This document shows, one piece after another, positions 26,401 through 40,997 of a DNA stretch of 64,000 nt. A program made the position numbers and the translations under genes. The stretch is from Iris pallida (Eukaryota > Streptophyta > Magnoliopsida > Asparagales > Iridaceae). The notes beneath the pieces were generated by a model that did not search any database, was not told the origin of the DNA, and was given only the letters and a program-made list of their open reading frames with translations. The stretch is taken from NCBI GenBank assembly GCA_029216955.1, contig JANAVB010002199.1:20217822-20281821 (forward strand), written 5' to 3'. Every line of letters begins with the position of its first letter. Within the stretch, counting starts at the first letter, position 1.

Positions 26401-29400
26401 AATCCGATCGAATCTTCCATCGGATTTCTGAGTGACTATTTCCACAAACAAATTTATGTCAAACTATATCTAGTGACGAAGATTGACGCCTAGTAGCGTT
26501 ACATAGCCCCAAAAGGCATGACGATGTTTAGCAATATCCACTCAAAAACCTATCCATGTATAGTTACTATATAATTCAGTCTTTATGTCAAACTATATCC
26601 CAACTAGACTTAAAACACTCATAATATGTCAAGTTGTATTCCTCATAGTAACTATGTCTCGATCTCGTATGTTAACTCATGTGTACCGAGTAGGACTCCT
26701 CTACTCGCACATTATCTTGAGCAAGAATTTCTTGAGTGTGACACATCGAATCGCATAGAACGTTACTTTCCTCCTCATATATTACGAGTGACAGATTCCT
26801 TATTGGACATATACTATCATGAGTTATTCACCATACTCAACCGTCGCAACCCTTGGATTCACTAAAGGTACCTAGTCAAAGCGTGGGTGCACACTAATAA
26901 GGTATCATAATAACCTTATGTCTAAAGACCAGTTGCACCACTGATATGAAGAACAACCTTATTGACATTAGCAAACACCATCCATTAGGAACTCCTTGTT
27001 GGTGTTGTTCAATGAACTCATTCAACTAACTGAGCACATGTACTCTTGCATAGGTGTGAACTATATCAACAACTTATGAGACCAACTAGACATCATCGTA
27101 TAAGTTCGATGCAGAGCACACCGACCTATATGGTATCATCAATGTCCCTCCTAGTGAACCATGACCATGAACATTTGTTTAAAGTAAAACTTAAGGCATT
27201 TGTTCTTATCCAAGTCATCACATGACAATACAAAATCCATAGCCTTTACTTTTGGGACTTTATCATATTGTCAACAATCATACTTTTTTTTATATTATCA
27301 ACAGTCATATTGTCAACAATCATACTTTTTTTTATATTATCAACAATCATATAAACATAATCTAACTATAATAAGATGTCATTAAATTAATAATCAACAA
27401 AATAAAAGCCTTCATCCAAATTTTTAGAGTGGGCTCATATCCATTTTCTCAAGATTATTCCTAAAAGCAAATACAAAAGTAGTATGTTACGTTCATTCTC
27501 ACTCCTTAAAATTTTAGCTCTTTTTTATCTTAATAAATTACATGAAGTACTAAAAAGAAGAGTAATGTTACCTTTCAACTTTTATCAGTTTCACACTTAA
27601 ATACCATGCACTATTGTGGACTTTTTTTATCTTCAACTTTTTCTGCAGATTGTTAGGAAATACTGTTGGTGCTTTCTTTACATGGAGAGAGCTTGCTCTC
27701 AACATGCCTTGTAAAATTTTAGTCCCACATCGGAAATGCACCATGAGTTATCTCAACATATATACTTGGTTGTGTTGTTGAGAGATGCACATGGGGTGGT
27801 GACCCTAAGGAGGGAACCATGTGGGTGATTTTACTAGGAGGTAAGAATAAGGCTCCAAGGATTAAGCATTAATGCTTTTGTCATTCTCTTGGATTAATTC
27901 CATTTGGAGCTAAGTCCTAAAGGGGCTTAGCGACTCGGACTCGGACTCGGGCTCATGGGCTCATGAGGCGTAATGTGGCGTTTTGTTGGCGCACTTAGCA
28001 CGTCAGCAGTCATGCGGCTAATATGCGGAGTCATGCGGCTCATATGCGGCCATGCGGTCTTATGCGGCATGCGGCTCATATGCGGCCATGCGGTCTTATG
28101 CGGCATGCGGCCATGCGGCTCATGCGGTTCATGCGGCCATGCGGTCCATGCGGCTCATGCGGCACATGCGGTCCATGCGGCTCATGTGGTCCATGCGGCT
28201 CATGTGGTCCATGCGGCTCATGCGGTCCATGCGGCCATGAGGCTCATGCGGCCAGGCTGCTGCTGCCGCATGGAGGGTTCCGCTGACTGTGCAGACTACA
28301 AGTCAGTTATGGAAAGACTGATTCAATGCGATTAATTCGGATCCTATCTTTGTGGGATTTGAATTAATTTCGTTGCTATCTTTGTGGGATTTGAATTAAT
28401 CTCGTTGCTATCTTTTTGGGATTTGATTCAATCTTTTCATAACTGAAGAGGCGGCTAGGATTTTCACCCTCTCTCTATATATACTCTCTTCTGGCCTCCT
28501 TTGTGGCTACTACGAAAATAGAAGTCAGAAAAGGAGAAAGAGAGAGAGTGCTGCTGCCGCCATTGCAAGTCCATCCGAGGAGTCAGAACAGAGGTGACTT
28601 CGAGCGTTCCACAAGTTCTTCAAACTTGTTGGTTCCTGGAAGCAGATCGTGTGGGACGAATCTTGCTTTGAGCAACGGTGTTTTGACACCCCAGCAACTG
28701 TTCTTCATCTAATCTTTCTCTAGATTATTGTAACTCGTTCTGTCCCAATTGCAACACATTTGCAAGGAAGAACGAGAGATCTTCTCTTCTCTATTTCTCT
28801 CCTCCATATTGTAATCGGGTTATTTAGTTTTTTGTATCATCGTAGATCTTTGTTGCATCTGTTTTACCATCTTTGATCAAGTTCCGGGAATAACAATCTC
28901 AAAGCAAGATCCGTGTAGATGGAAAACATTAATGCTTCGCTTCTCCAATCGGACTTCTGCAAGTTGGAAAAGTTCGATGGAGAGCATTATCAAGTCTGGA
29001 ACAGAAAGGTTTACCTAACTCTTCAACTAAAAGACGTTGATCATGTTCTGTTGGAGGAAGAACCCTCTGTTCCAGACACTGGATCTACTGCCGCAATCAA
29101 CGCGGCTACCAAACTCCAGGCCAAGTGGAGAAGGGAAAATAGCATCTGCAGGCTTCTCATCCTGAATGCTATGGAGGATTCCCTGGCAGAATCCTACTCG
29201 AAGAAGGAACTTGCCAGAGACATATGGGAGTCTGTGGAAAATCTGTATGAAGAAGACAGGAACAGGAGCAAGATGTTTGTGGTTGAAAAATATCACAAAT
29301 TGCTCTTTGAGGACGAGAAGTCCATGTTGCCACAGGTGAAGGAATTTCTGAAGCTGCGTCAGAAACTGGAAGACGAAGAGATGCCCCTTCCCGACAAGTT

Positions 29401-32400
29401 TGTCGTTGGAGGGATCGTCTCAAAACTTCCTGCTGGATGGAGTACCTTCTATGCAAGGATGCACAGAAAGAAGCTAGACATTAGCTTGGGAGATCTACTT
29501 CAAGAGATCCATGTTGAGGACGAGATGTGTTCCCAACAGAAGGTGGACACTCTGTCCAAACAGTTGGCTAAAGCCAATCTAGTGCAAACGAGAGTTCCCA
29601 AGGGAAAGCAGGCGGCTTCTCATCCCAAGAAGAAGGACTTCACTAATCTAAAAGTGAAGGGTCCTTCTTTCAAGCAACAGAAGACTAAGTCCCACGTGAC
29701 TTGTTACAATTATGGCAAGAAAGGCCACTACAAGAGTGAATGCAGATCTAAGCCTAAACAATCAGAGAAAGGTGAGCCTAATAAGGTTTCATTGGTTTCT
29801 AACATTGTTGCTATGATCGGACAGGTCACAACTGTGGGGGTTGACTCTGACTGGTGGATAGACACCGGTGCGACTTGCCATGTCTGTTCTGGCAAGGAAT
29901 GGTTCGTCACGTACCAGCCGATATCTGAGAAGGTTGTCATGGCGAACCAGGCCCAAGCTGAAGTTCTGGGGATCGAGACCGTGGAACTGAAACTCACTTC
30001 TGGGAACACTCTGACGCTTCAAGGTGTGAAACATGTTCCGGCGATTGCCAAGAACCTGATCTCTGGGAGCCTGCTCTGCAACGCAGGCTTGAGGATGGAC
30101 ATCAATGCTGGTCAGATGGTGATGTCCAAGAAGGGAACATACTTCGGGAAGGCTTATCTAACCGAAGGAATGTTTAAAATTCAGCTTGTCAACCAGTTTG
30201 ATGACATAAATGCAGTTGCATTTTCTGATTATTCTCTTGAGTTGTGGCATAATAGACTAGGACATGTTCATTGTAAAAGAATTAACAAAATGTCTAGTCT
30301 AGGACTTATCTCCAAATGTAGGGGTAAGGTGGAGAAGTGTGAAGTGTGTGCTCAGACGAAGATCACTAGGAAACCCTTTCATCGGGTCAATCGAAGCACA
30401 GATCTTCTGGAGTTGGTGTACTCCGATATCTGTGACTTCAAACATTTCTCCACGAAGGCCGGGATGAAGTATTTCATAACCTTCATCGACGACTTCTCAA
30501 AATACGCGTTCGTCTACTTGCTCAAGTCTAAAGATGAAGCTTTCGAGAAGTTCAGAGAGTTCAGGGCCGAAGCTGAACGGCAGACTGGACAACAACTCAA
30601 GAGGTTAAGAAGTGATCGAGGTGGGGAGTACAGGTCTCATGAATTCGCATCGTTCTGCAAAGAACATGGAATCATATGCGAGACTACTGCTCCATATTCT
30701 CCTCAATCCAACGGAGTAGCAGAGAGGAAGAACCGAACATTAACAGAAATGATGAATTCTATGCTGCTTACTGCAGGCCTTCCAAAATGCTACTGGAGAG
30801 AAGCTGCATTAACGGCCACTTTCATTCTGAATAGAGTGCCATATGCAACTTCGGACGTAACTCCTCATGAACTCTGGTTCAAAGTTAGACCAAACTTGAA
30901 TGTCATTCGAGTGTGGGGGTGTCTGGCGTATGTGAAGCTCCCAGATCTGAAGATTCAGAAGCTAGGGACAAGGACTACGAAGGCGATCTTCTTAGGATAT
31001 GCCGAGAAGAGTGATGCTCGGAGATTTCTTGATATTTAGTCAAATCATATCATCGAATCTCGCGATGCTGAATACTTTGAAGACAAGTTTGCAAAAGACA
31101 AAAACATTGTTCTTTCGGACATTCCGGAAAATGATGTAGGTGCAAATGAGACTAAAATCTTATATGGGCCAGTAGTCCAAGAAGAAGCTGTTGTTGATGA
31201 AACAACTCTTGTACCAGAACTCGCAGAGCCATCAGCTAAGCGAGCGAGGAGACCGAAAGACTTCGGAGATGACTTTGTCACCTATCATGTGGAAGCAGAT
31301 CCGCTTACCTATGATGAGGCGATGAAGACCAGAGATGCTATCTTCTGGAAGGAGGCAGTGAATGACGAGTTTGACTCTATCACCTCCAATAACACATGGG
31401 TGTTGGTAGATCTACCTGAAGGAGAAAAGCCCATCAGATGTAAATGGATCTTCAAGAAGAAGATGAAGGCAGATTGAACTATTGACAAGTTCAAGGCCAG
31501 GCTTGTAGCCAAGGAATTTTCTCAGAAACAGGAGATAGACTACTTTGACACGTACGCTCCAGTAGCTCGGATGACCACCATCAGGATGTTAATCGCTCTA
31601 GCAGCTATACATAAGTTGGTGATACATCAGATGGATGTAAAGACAGCATTCCTGAATGGGGAGCTGACCGAAGAGATTTACATGCAACAGCCAGATGGAT
31701 TTGTCGTCAAAGGTCTTGAAGACAAAGTCTGCAAGTTGGTGAAATCATTGTATGGTTTGAAGCAAGCTCCCAAGATGTGGCATGAGAAGTTTGACAAAGT
31801 TATTAGGTCAAACGGCTACAGAGTCAGCGAGACGGACAAATATATTTACACAAAGTTCGCTGATGGAAGAGGAGTCATCGTTTGTCTGTACGTGGACGAC
31901 ATGCTAATCCTAGGTACGGATATAGGCTGTGTCACAGAGACAAAGAAGTTCCTCTCAACCAAGTTCAGTATGAAGGACTTGGGGGATGCAGATGTCATCT
32001 TGGGTATAAAGATCATCCGGACAGACACTGGAGTAGCGCTGTCACAATCTCACTACATTGAGAAGATGCTCACACGCTATGGGTATAAGGATCTTCCAGG
32101 GATCGATACGCCATACAGGTGTGATCAGAAGCTGAAGCCAAACTCGAGGGAAAGCATCAGGTAGCTGGAGTATTCTAGCATTATCGGAAGTTTAATGTAC
32201 GCAACCACTGCCACAAGGCCTGACATAGATTTCGCCGTGGGAATGTCGAGTCGGTTCACAAGCAACCCAGGGGTTGAGCACTGGAAAGCTGTGAAGCGGG
32301 TGATGAGATATCTCAAGAAGACTCAGACATATGCACTGCACTACAACGGGTATCCGACAGTAGTGGAAGGCTTCAGTGATGCTAGCTGGTGTTCAGAGGT

Positions 32401-35400
32401 GGAAAGCGAGAGATCCACAGGAGGATGTCTTTTCCTTGGGTGGAGCTGCTATATCGTGGAAGTCGAAGAAGCAGACTATACTCTCTCGTTCCTCCATGGA
32501 ATCTGAATTCTATGCACTTGAAACTGCAGCAGATGAAGCAGAATGGCTTCGGGAGCTCATGTATGATCTTCCAGTGGTTGGGGCTCAGATACCGACGATA
32601 CCGATATACTGTGACAACCAGGCGACTGCGACGGTGGCATCAAATGACCTCTTCAACGGGAAGAAGAGGACTGTGCGGTTGAAGCACAGGGCAGTACACA
32701 ATCTTATCAAAAGAGGTGTAATTGCAGTGGTTGATGTTCGGAGTCAGGAGAACCTGGCAGATCCGTTCACAAAGGGCCTCAAGCGCTAGTTGGTCAATGA
32801 TACAGCTTGTAATATGGGCTTGAAGGCATTCTGATAGTGTGTCTTTGTAATCCTACCATAAAGTTTTATGCTATTAGTTCAAAGAGAAATCTACTAGGCA
32901 TCTAACTTTTGGTTCAAAGGAGGATCACTGACTGAAAAACTATCAGGTAACAGTGGGTACTTGTTCTCTGGAACATGGAAGGGATACGGACCCATAACCA
33001 CTGTTGTCTACTATGTATTTTCTGCGAAAAAAACAGATCCTGTGGAAGGTTGGCTTAAACGCCTTAATGAGTTCTTAGACAGAGTGAATGCCTGGTGTGC
33101 TTTACAGGAAGCACGGTAGAGCAGCACTACAAGGAGTGAAACTCCATGCTACAGTGGGGTGACTCCACCATGAGGTTCCCAGGTCTGGGGTAATGCCTCG
33201 GCTTTGCAAGCCAAGTCATAGCGGCGTAGCACCGCAAATAGGCAGGTAGCCTAATGCTGTATGACGTAATTAAAGAGTTGTAGACAGCACTACAAAGGGG
33301 AGGATGGCCCCATGTTACAGTGGCACGACACCACGATGAGGTACCCAGGTAGGGGTAAAGCCTCGGCCTTGCAAGCCATGTCGTTGCGGCGTAACACCGC
33401 AAGGAAGCCTTAGGCTTCATGCTGAGTAGATTGACACTACAAAGAGGCTGAGACCTCATGCTACAGTAGTATGACACTACGATGAGGTTCCCAGGTAGGG
33501 GTAATGCCTCGGCTTCAGGCCATGTCATAGCGGCGTAGCACCGCAAGGAAGCGCAAGGCTTCATGCCATATCTCTTTAATAAAGAACTCACCTATAGTGT
33601 ATGGAAAGAGATATCAGGCCGTCTCTTGAGGGTAAACTTGTAGACGTCCAAAATTATACACTGAAACCAGGCTGGCACAGGGCCTTTAATGTGCAGCCAG
33701 AAGCACACGTAACTACACTTTGTGAGTGGGAAGAATTACAATTGTGGTGCAGAATTCAAGGCGTAGTCCATTCTTGTATCACATTGTTATTTAACCCATG
33801 CGGAAAGATTCAAGTCGTCAGCGATATCTATCCTAATGCAAAATGGACAGTTACTGTGGGGAACGCTCAACCCTGGACACATATATATGTTGTGATATGT
33901 GGGGGATTGTTGGTGCTTTCTTTACATGGAGAGAGCTTGCTCTCAACATGCCTTGTAAAATTTTAGTCCCAGATCGGAAATGCACCATGAGTTATCTCAA
34001 CATATATACTTGGTTGTGTTATTGAGAGATGCACATGGGGTGGTGACCCTAAGGAGGGAACCATGTGGGTGATTTTACTAGGAGGTAAGAATAAGGCTCC
34101 AAGGATTAAGCATTAATGCTTTTGTCATTCTCTTGGATTAATTCCATTTGGAGCTAAGCCCCAAAGGGGCTTAGCGACTCGGACTCGGACTCGGGCTCAT
34201 GGGCTCATGAGACGTAATGTGGCATTTTGTTGGCGCACTTAGCACGTCAGCAGTCATGCGGCTCATATGCGGAGTCATGCGGCTCATATGCGGCCATGCG
34301 GTCTTATACGGCATGCGGCTCATATGCGGCCATGCGGTCTTATGCGGCATGCGGCCATGCGGCTCATGCGGTTCATGCGGCCATGCGGTCCATGCGGCTC
34401 ATGCGGCACATGCGGTCCATGCGGCTCATGTGGTCCATGCGGCTCATGCGATCCATGCGGCCATGAGGCTCATGCGGCCAGGCTGCTGCTGCCGCATGGA
34501 GGGTTCCGCTGACTGTGCAGACTACAAGTCAGTTATGGAAAGACTGATTCAATGCGATTAATTCAGATCCTATCTTTGTGGGATTTGAATTAATTTCGTT
34601 GCTATCTTTGTGGGATTTGAATTAATCTCGTTGCTATCTTTTTGGGATTTGATTCAATCTTTCCATAACTGAAGAGGCGGCTAGGGTTTCCACCCTCTCT
34701 ATATATACTCTCTTCTGGCCTCCTTTGTGGCTACTACGAAAATAGAAGTCAGAAAAGGAGAAAGAGAGAGAGTGCTGCTGCCGCCATTGCAAGTCCATCC
34801 GAGGAGTCAGAACAGAGGTGACTTCGAACGTTCCACAAGTTCTTCAAACTTGCTGGTTCCTGGAAGCAGGTCGTGTGGGGCGAATCTTGCTTTGAGCAAC
34901 GGTGTTTTGACACCCCAGCAACTGTTCTTCATCTAATCTTTCTCTAGATTATTGTAACTCGTTCTGTCCCAATTGCAACACATTTGCAAGGAAGAACGAG
35001 AGATCTTCTCTTCTCTATTTCTCTCCTCCATATTGTAATCGGGTTATTTGGTTTTTTGTATCATCGTAGATCTTTGTTGCATCTGTTTTACCATCTTTGA
35101 TCAAGCCCCGAGAATAACAAATACAATTTTCCCTTGTCTTCTATCTCCTCCCTTAATACCATAAGTCATACCCTATCCCTCCTCTTCTTACTACTCTCCC
35201 TCCTCTTGCCTCGGGTTACATTACCGGCCAAGCTAAGGCCTTCTATTTTCACCGACGGAGAAGATAAGGTGGAGGTTGAGATGAAGGTAAAGGAGTAGGC
35301 AAGGAAGCACGGATCAAAAAAAATGGGCAATGTCGTGTCGGACACGAATTGGATACGATCGAACACACCATAGGCACTCCAAAATACATTACGATGCACC

Positions 35401-37047
35401 AAAATAAGGTGAACAGTTAATACTCGATACATGTGGAAAGGCTTAGTGTTTATTCAAGCATTCTAGTGCACAAGAATAAGAAACAATTTGCATCAAACAA
35501 AATCTAAAAGCAGTTAACCAACTTGTGAAAAAGTTACATAGACATAACACTCCAAACAGTCCAAAGACTTTACGATAGCCTTCAGTAATGGTCCTTATGC
35601 ATCCTGGTGTGTGATAAGGATGACAATTAATATCACAAATGCAGAGAACCTATATAATGAGAAGCAAAAATCACAAAACCCAACAAGATGTCCATCCTAT
35701 GACACTGATTAGCAATACATAAATTATACAGAACTAATAGTCTATGCAATGCTTCAAAAAGTGGAAGCTTGCAGTGAAGTGGTACTCCACCTTAAGCAAA
35801 ATGAAGAATAAGCTTCGTAAGCTTCATCTGCGACTCTTCTTTTTTAGATTTTCAAACAACCTACACAACAGAAATATGCATCATATTTGTGCGCATACTC
35901 ATTGATCACAAAGTAACATGCTCATGAACATACGGAAGTGTCAATTTCTGAAACAGCACAAGAAGGCCACAACAAAGTTCAAAATAACTGATCAATAATA
36001 CATTAGAATAGAAAGCAGGGGAAGGCAAAATGGAGAAAAGAGTATGAGGGAGAATGAGAAGAATTATGCTTATTACAAAGCATAGGTTTCAATATCAAGC
36101 TTTAGGATATGTTGGTCATTGTAAGAAATAGGATTCGGTCAAAAATATCATAAGTGAGAAAGCAGGGACATTGTGACCGGCAAGTTGCCAATCCAGAAAA
36201 TTAGACAAAAGAACTCGAGAAAAGGGATGTTTCTCTATGTTGGATATTGTGCTTGTTTATTATATTTGTTTTTAAGATGCAAACCAATTGACGCCTTAAA
36301 CGAACTAAGAACAATAGAGAACTAGGAAGCACAGATACTCCAAAAGTGGTACAGTATTGCATTGTGTCGGATACATGTCATTTACAACACAAACACCAAA
36401 AGACACTAGAAACACCAATTCAGTATTGTGTCCATGTCCCTGTATAAGCATCATCTTGTATTGTATTTGTATCCATGCAAACATGGGAGACAAGAAGCCG
36501 TAGACAGTTATTACATCATTGGCTGGAAGAGGCAAATTGTTGGCATCTACACTTGAAGAAAAGCATGGTCAATGGGCTCTCTAGAAGCTTGCAAGGGCTA
36601 TGGTTCAGAGCAAGTTTCTTAGAATGTTATGAGCTACGTGAGCAGCATATGAGGAGTAAGGATAAGGATATATATATATTGTTGTGAATGAGCAAGCAGG
36701 GGGGGCCGTAAATATTAAGATAGAAAAGAGAGCGGAGGATGAGAAGAATTCACAGTTGCATGGAAACCTAAGTTTCTTGTTCTAAAGCATACCTAGGTTG
36801 AACAGAGACTACTCCAAGGGGTAGTATCATTGTCAGTATCGGGACACGTATCCAACACAATACTTCCTAAACACTCGTGCTCAATACAGTTGTCCATGTC
36901 ACAGCTCCAAAAGCACCAAAAACATGGTTGCAAGTGATTTGACATGGTTGCACTTGCATACGTGCCAAATATATTGAGATAGAGGAAGTAACATTTCTTT
37001 GCAAAGGATCCTTTCTATAACTTTTTTGGTAACCAAATTGCATGACG

Positions 37048-37099
<52 letters not shown>

Positions 37100-38656
37100 C
37101 ACAACAACAAGCCTTTATCCCGAATTCTAGAAGAAGGTTGTTTGAACCAATTTTTTCAATTTTTTCCATTCAGCTCAATATAAGGGTTATGTCTTCTGTA
37201 ACACTAAAAAAGAACACATAAAGCAACAATAAAGCATGTATGCCAAATTTTTAGGGTCGGCTATTTGAATTCTTCTCTTCCATTCAGCTCCGTTAAGGGT
37301 CATGTCCTTTAAAATTTTAATTCATGCTAGTTTAGCCCCACCTCCAGTCCTACAACTTCTTTAACTACTATCTTATCACCTCCTAAACAAAACATCTACC
37401 GGTTTATGATACACGTCCAAACCTTAACCACCTAAGACAATTTTCTCTCATCTTGTCCTCAATTTTTGTCACCTCTAATTTTCCACGAGTATGCTCATTT
37501 ATAATCCTATCTTTCAATGTCTTGTCGTTCATCTATCATAGCATTCTCATTTATGCAACACTAATTTTATGGACATGTTGTTTCTTAATTATCCAAAACT
37601 CTGATCCATAAAGCATAGTTAGTCTTATGGTCATCTAACTTTTTTTTCCAACTTGGTACTTTGTCATCACAAAGTACACTAGAAGCACAACTCCATTAAA
37701 CCATCGTGATTTTATAATTCTATGCATGACAGTCTTCTCACTCTCTCTTGATAAATTATTGAACCTAAATATTGCAAACTATCACTCATAGATATCTCTT
37801 GTTCATTTATGTGTACTTCCCTCATTTCTCTTTGCCTTTTGATTGAAGTTGCATTTCATATATTTTGTTTTTGTCGTGCTAATCTTAAAATCTTTAGAGT
37901 CCAAAGTTTATCTCCACATTACTATTTTTAGCTTCAAACCATTCACTACTCTAATTGATCAACAATATCATCAACAAACATCATATATCGTGCAACCTCC
38001 TCCCAGATCTAACACAAAAAGATATGGAGTTAATGCACTAACATGATCCATATCCTTCTTTAAAACTTCAATTTACGTAATTTGATCATATCTCTACTCC
38101 TAACGGCTCCTTCAACTAGTATCTTATCCTCCTACTTACCGAAGCATCTATTTGTATGCATTGCACGTCCAAACCACCTAAGATAAATTTTTTGAATCTT
38201 GTCCTCAATTAGCACCATCTCTAACTTTCCACAAATACACTCATTTCTTATTGTATATTTTAATTTAATAAAAAGTCCCTAAGGTGGCATCGTATGGAAC
38301 TTCTTCAGAGGGTGTCCATGTTTCAATTTCCAATTTTACACCAAAGTCAAATATATGGGAAAAAAATAGTTATTGGAGGATATAATGAGTCGTTTGGACA
38401 AAATAGAAAACTAAGATAAAATTTAACTACAATAAAGAAATATATGTTTGGGTAGATAAGTCTATAATTGCACTATAGATTCAATTCAAGTAAGATGAGA
38501 TTTGGAAAAGAGATAAAATATCCTATAATTCAGTACGAATCTAAAATATCTTAATATATACATAACTCGTAGGCAGCTCCAATAGCTTGATGTGAACGTG
38601 GTTGGAAAAGGCTCCACAATTGCTCAAAAATTAAGAAAAATCCTAAAAAAAATTGT

Positions 38657-38706
<50 letters not shown>

Positions 38707-39059
38707 GAAACTAGCAATTTACCCAAGGTTATGTAATACAGCTATTTAAATTGTATTGTTCATTGAATATGTATATATAATTGTTACTATATTAATAGAT
38801 TCACACTTATCATTCTTGGTATTTGCATGATTTAAATTTTAAATTTCAGATTTAGATAAACTTAGAATCATGTAATGACATCGTACTCATATAGATTAAG
38901 CTCCGCAATACAAGAAATTTTGGTCAAATTTTAGAGTTATGTATAATATCCTATTAATTTATGGGTTAAGCTTTATAGATTGATGACATAATAGTGTATG
39001 TTGTGAGCAACCTCTCCAAAGTTGTTCTAACTTAAAAAAAACTAAAAATTGTGCTGCAA

Positions 39060-39138
<79 letters not shown>

Positions 39139-40945
39139 GCGGCTTGGAAACGGCTCTTCTTGGAAACGGCTCTAAAGTTAGCCGTCCAAGCAGTATGTAT
39201 ATCATCAATCATTTAATTAAAAAAATACGAAAGATAAAAATTTAAAATTAACTTCCTTTCTTATAACCGAATCCTCTTTCTCTTTCCACAAAACCGAATT
39301 ACCCCAAGTAGTCATTTGGAAGCTCCGCAACAAAATACTCCATAAGAGAAAGAAACTAATTTTCCTCTTTTCTTCTCAACCATCCATGTCACATAAATTA
39401 TTCGCAATCCTTTTTCTCCCTCCTCATCTCGGTCATCCTCCCCATTGTTTTGGTGTGGCCTCAAATATCTTGCAAATATTGACTTTACATGTAAGTTGAC
39501 ATTTTTAATTCAATCACCATCTTATAATTGATAAATGAATTATATTTTCCTCTAAATTCTCTCATGTTGTCATCTTTTTATCTTTCGTTCTCTATTTTTT
39601 TGGATGGAACTTTAAAAATTAGTTATTGTGCAGTAGAAATATTAAAAATAATAATTAAATATATACATAAAAATATGAATCATACATCAAATTTTCATAA
39701 CTTGGAACATTATAGAAAGATTTCAATCCAATTTCAATACGATTCAAATTTCAATATGATTCCAATTTCATAACTTGGAACAGTATATGTGAAACTTCTC
39801 TACGTTTTAATCCGTCTCTTTCCTATGCACAAATTTTAGTTAAAATATATTCAATATTTAAACTATATTTAAACTAACTATATGTTATTATCTAAACATA
39901 TATCCAAAGTTCTATAAAAAAAACAAATTTTAATTAAAATATATTCAATATTTAAACTATATTTAAATTAACTACATAATATTTATATAAATATATTCCA
40001 AAGTTCTAATTTAATTGTTTTAACAAATTTTTTATGCACGTGAATTGCACGTTACTAGTATATACAAAGAGGCTTGAAAACGGCTCAAAATGAGTCGTAC
40101 AAGCCGTATGTATATCCTCAACATAATTAAAAATAAAGAAAAAAAAATCATAACTATTAACTTTACTATCTGATATTATTTAACTACTTACACGTATATC
40201 TATAACAAATCCTAATTAAATATAAATATACCTATAATAAATCTTAATTAAACTATAAATATTCGAGAACAAATTCTAATTAAAATATATTAAATTTATA
40301 TATATAACAAATCATAATTTAAACTATTTTTCACCAATATCAAAAAAAATCGTTTACATGCAAAGCACGTGCACGTGACTATGTCTGTTACGTAACTATG
40401 TCTATTACGTAACTATGTCTATTATAAAGAGGCTTGAAAATGGCTCAAAATAAGCCGTCTAAGTTGTATGTATGTACATCCTTACGTAACTAACCGAAGA
40501 AAAAAATTATATATAATTTTTTAATAATATCGGAGAAATTTTGTGCAACACACGTGAATATGACTAGTATATATATTGTGGCTATGAGGCTTTGATATCT
40601 AGATTGTTCCGACAAAAGAGGTTTCGTAAAACCTAGAACGCTACTGGGTGGTAGGAAAATCTAACCTATTGGTGTTCTCCTCCATTTGTCACGAGGTTTA
40701 ATATATTTAAACATGAACCCTCCAAATTCCCCTAAATCAAGAGAGCCTAAAAAACTGTTAGTTTGTTCTAACTAATGTTTACAACAGCAAAAACATCATT
40801 ATCCGGAAAAAAAATGGCATTTAAATTCTTTTCTACCATCCATATCCATCCTTGGTAAGGGTCATGTCCTCTTTAACATAAAAAATAGTATTATTCTATA
40901 TAACTTCAATGCAAGTTCGTTTAGGCTTACCCCTCATTCCATCAA

Positions 40946-40997
<52 letters not shown>

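Larger units (their letters stand above)
27664..35119 (+). mobile_element. Copia element 1, complete with both LTRs, inactive
   Basis: A 7,456-bp Ty1/copia element sits in intron 2 in antisense orientation to the host gene. The 5-bp target duplication AATAC is at 27659-27663 and 35120-35124. LTRs begin TGTTGG and end ATAACA. Order: LTR (27664-28895), gag-pol (28919-32830), three structured modules (33121-33570), a small open frame, a purine-rich tract (33899-33907) and LTR (33908-35119). The LTRs differ by about two dozen substitutions and one missing minisatellite unit, roughly 2%, so the insertion is fairly young. Pol has at least four lesions. Confidence 0.95.

Noticed and set aside
28013..28255. 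CRISPR-like array
   Set aside because: Units are about 9 bp without unique spacers, inside a plant LTR.
28023..28335. Open frames over the CATGCGG array
   Set aside because: A 9-bp repeat is open in all frames. The translations are repeats of MRSMRLM or CGPCGSC and carry no coding signal.
35825..35870. Possible minus-strand terminal exon ending [11 protein letters not shown] and a stop
   Set aside because: A good acceptor precedes it, but no partner exon was found, and it lies inside intron 2 without a family match.
36867..37169. Open frames across TA microsatellites (also 45617, 45912, 46514)
   Set aside because: YIYIYI translations come from (TA)n and have no coding meaning.
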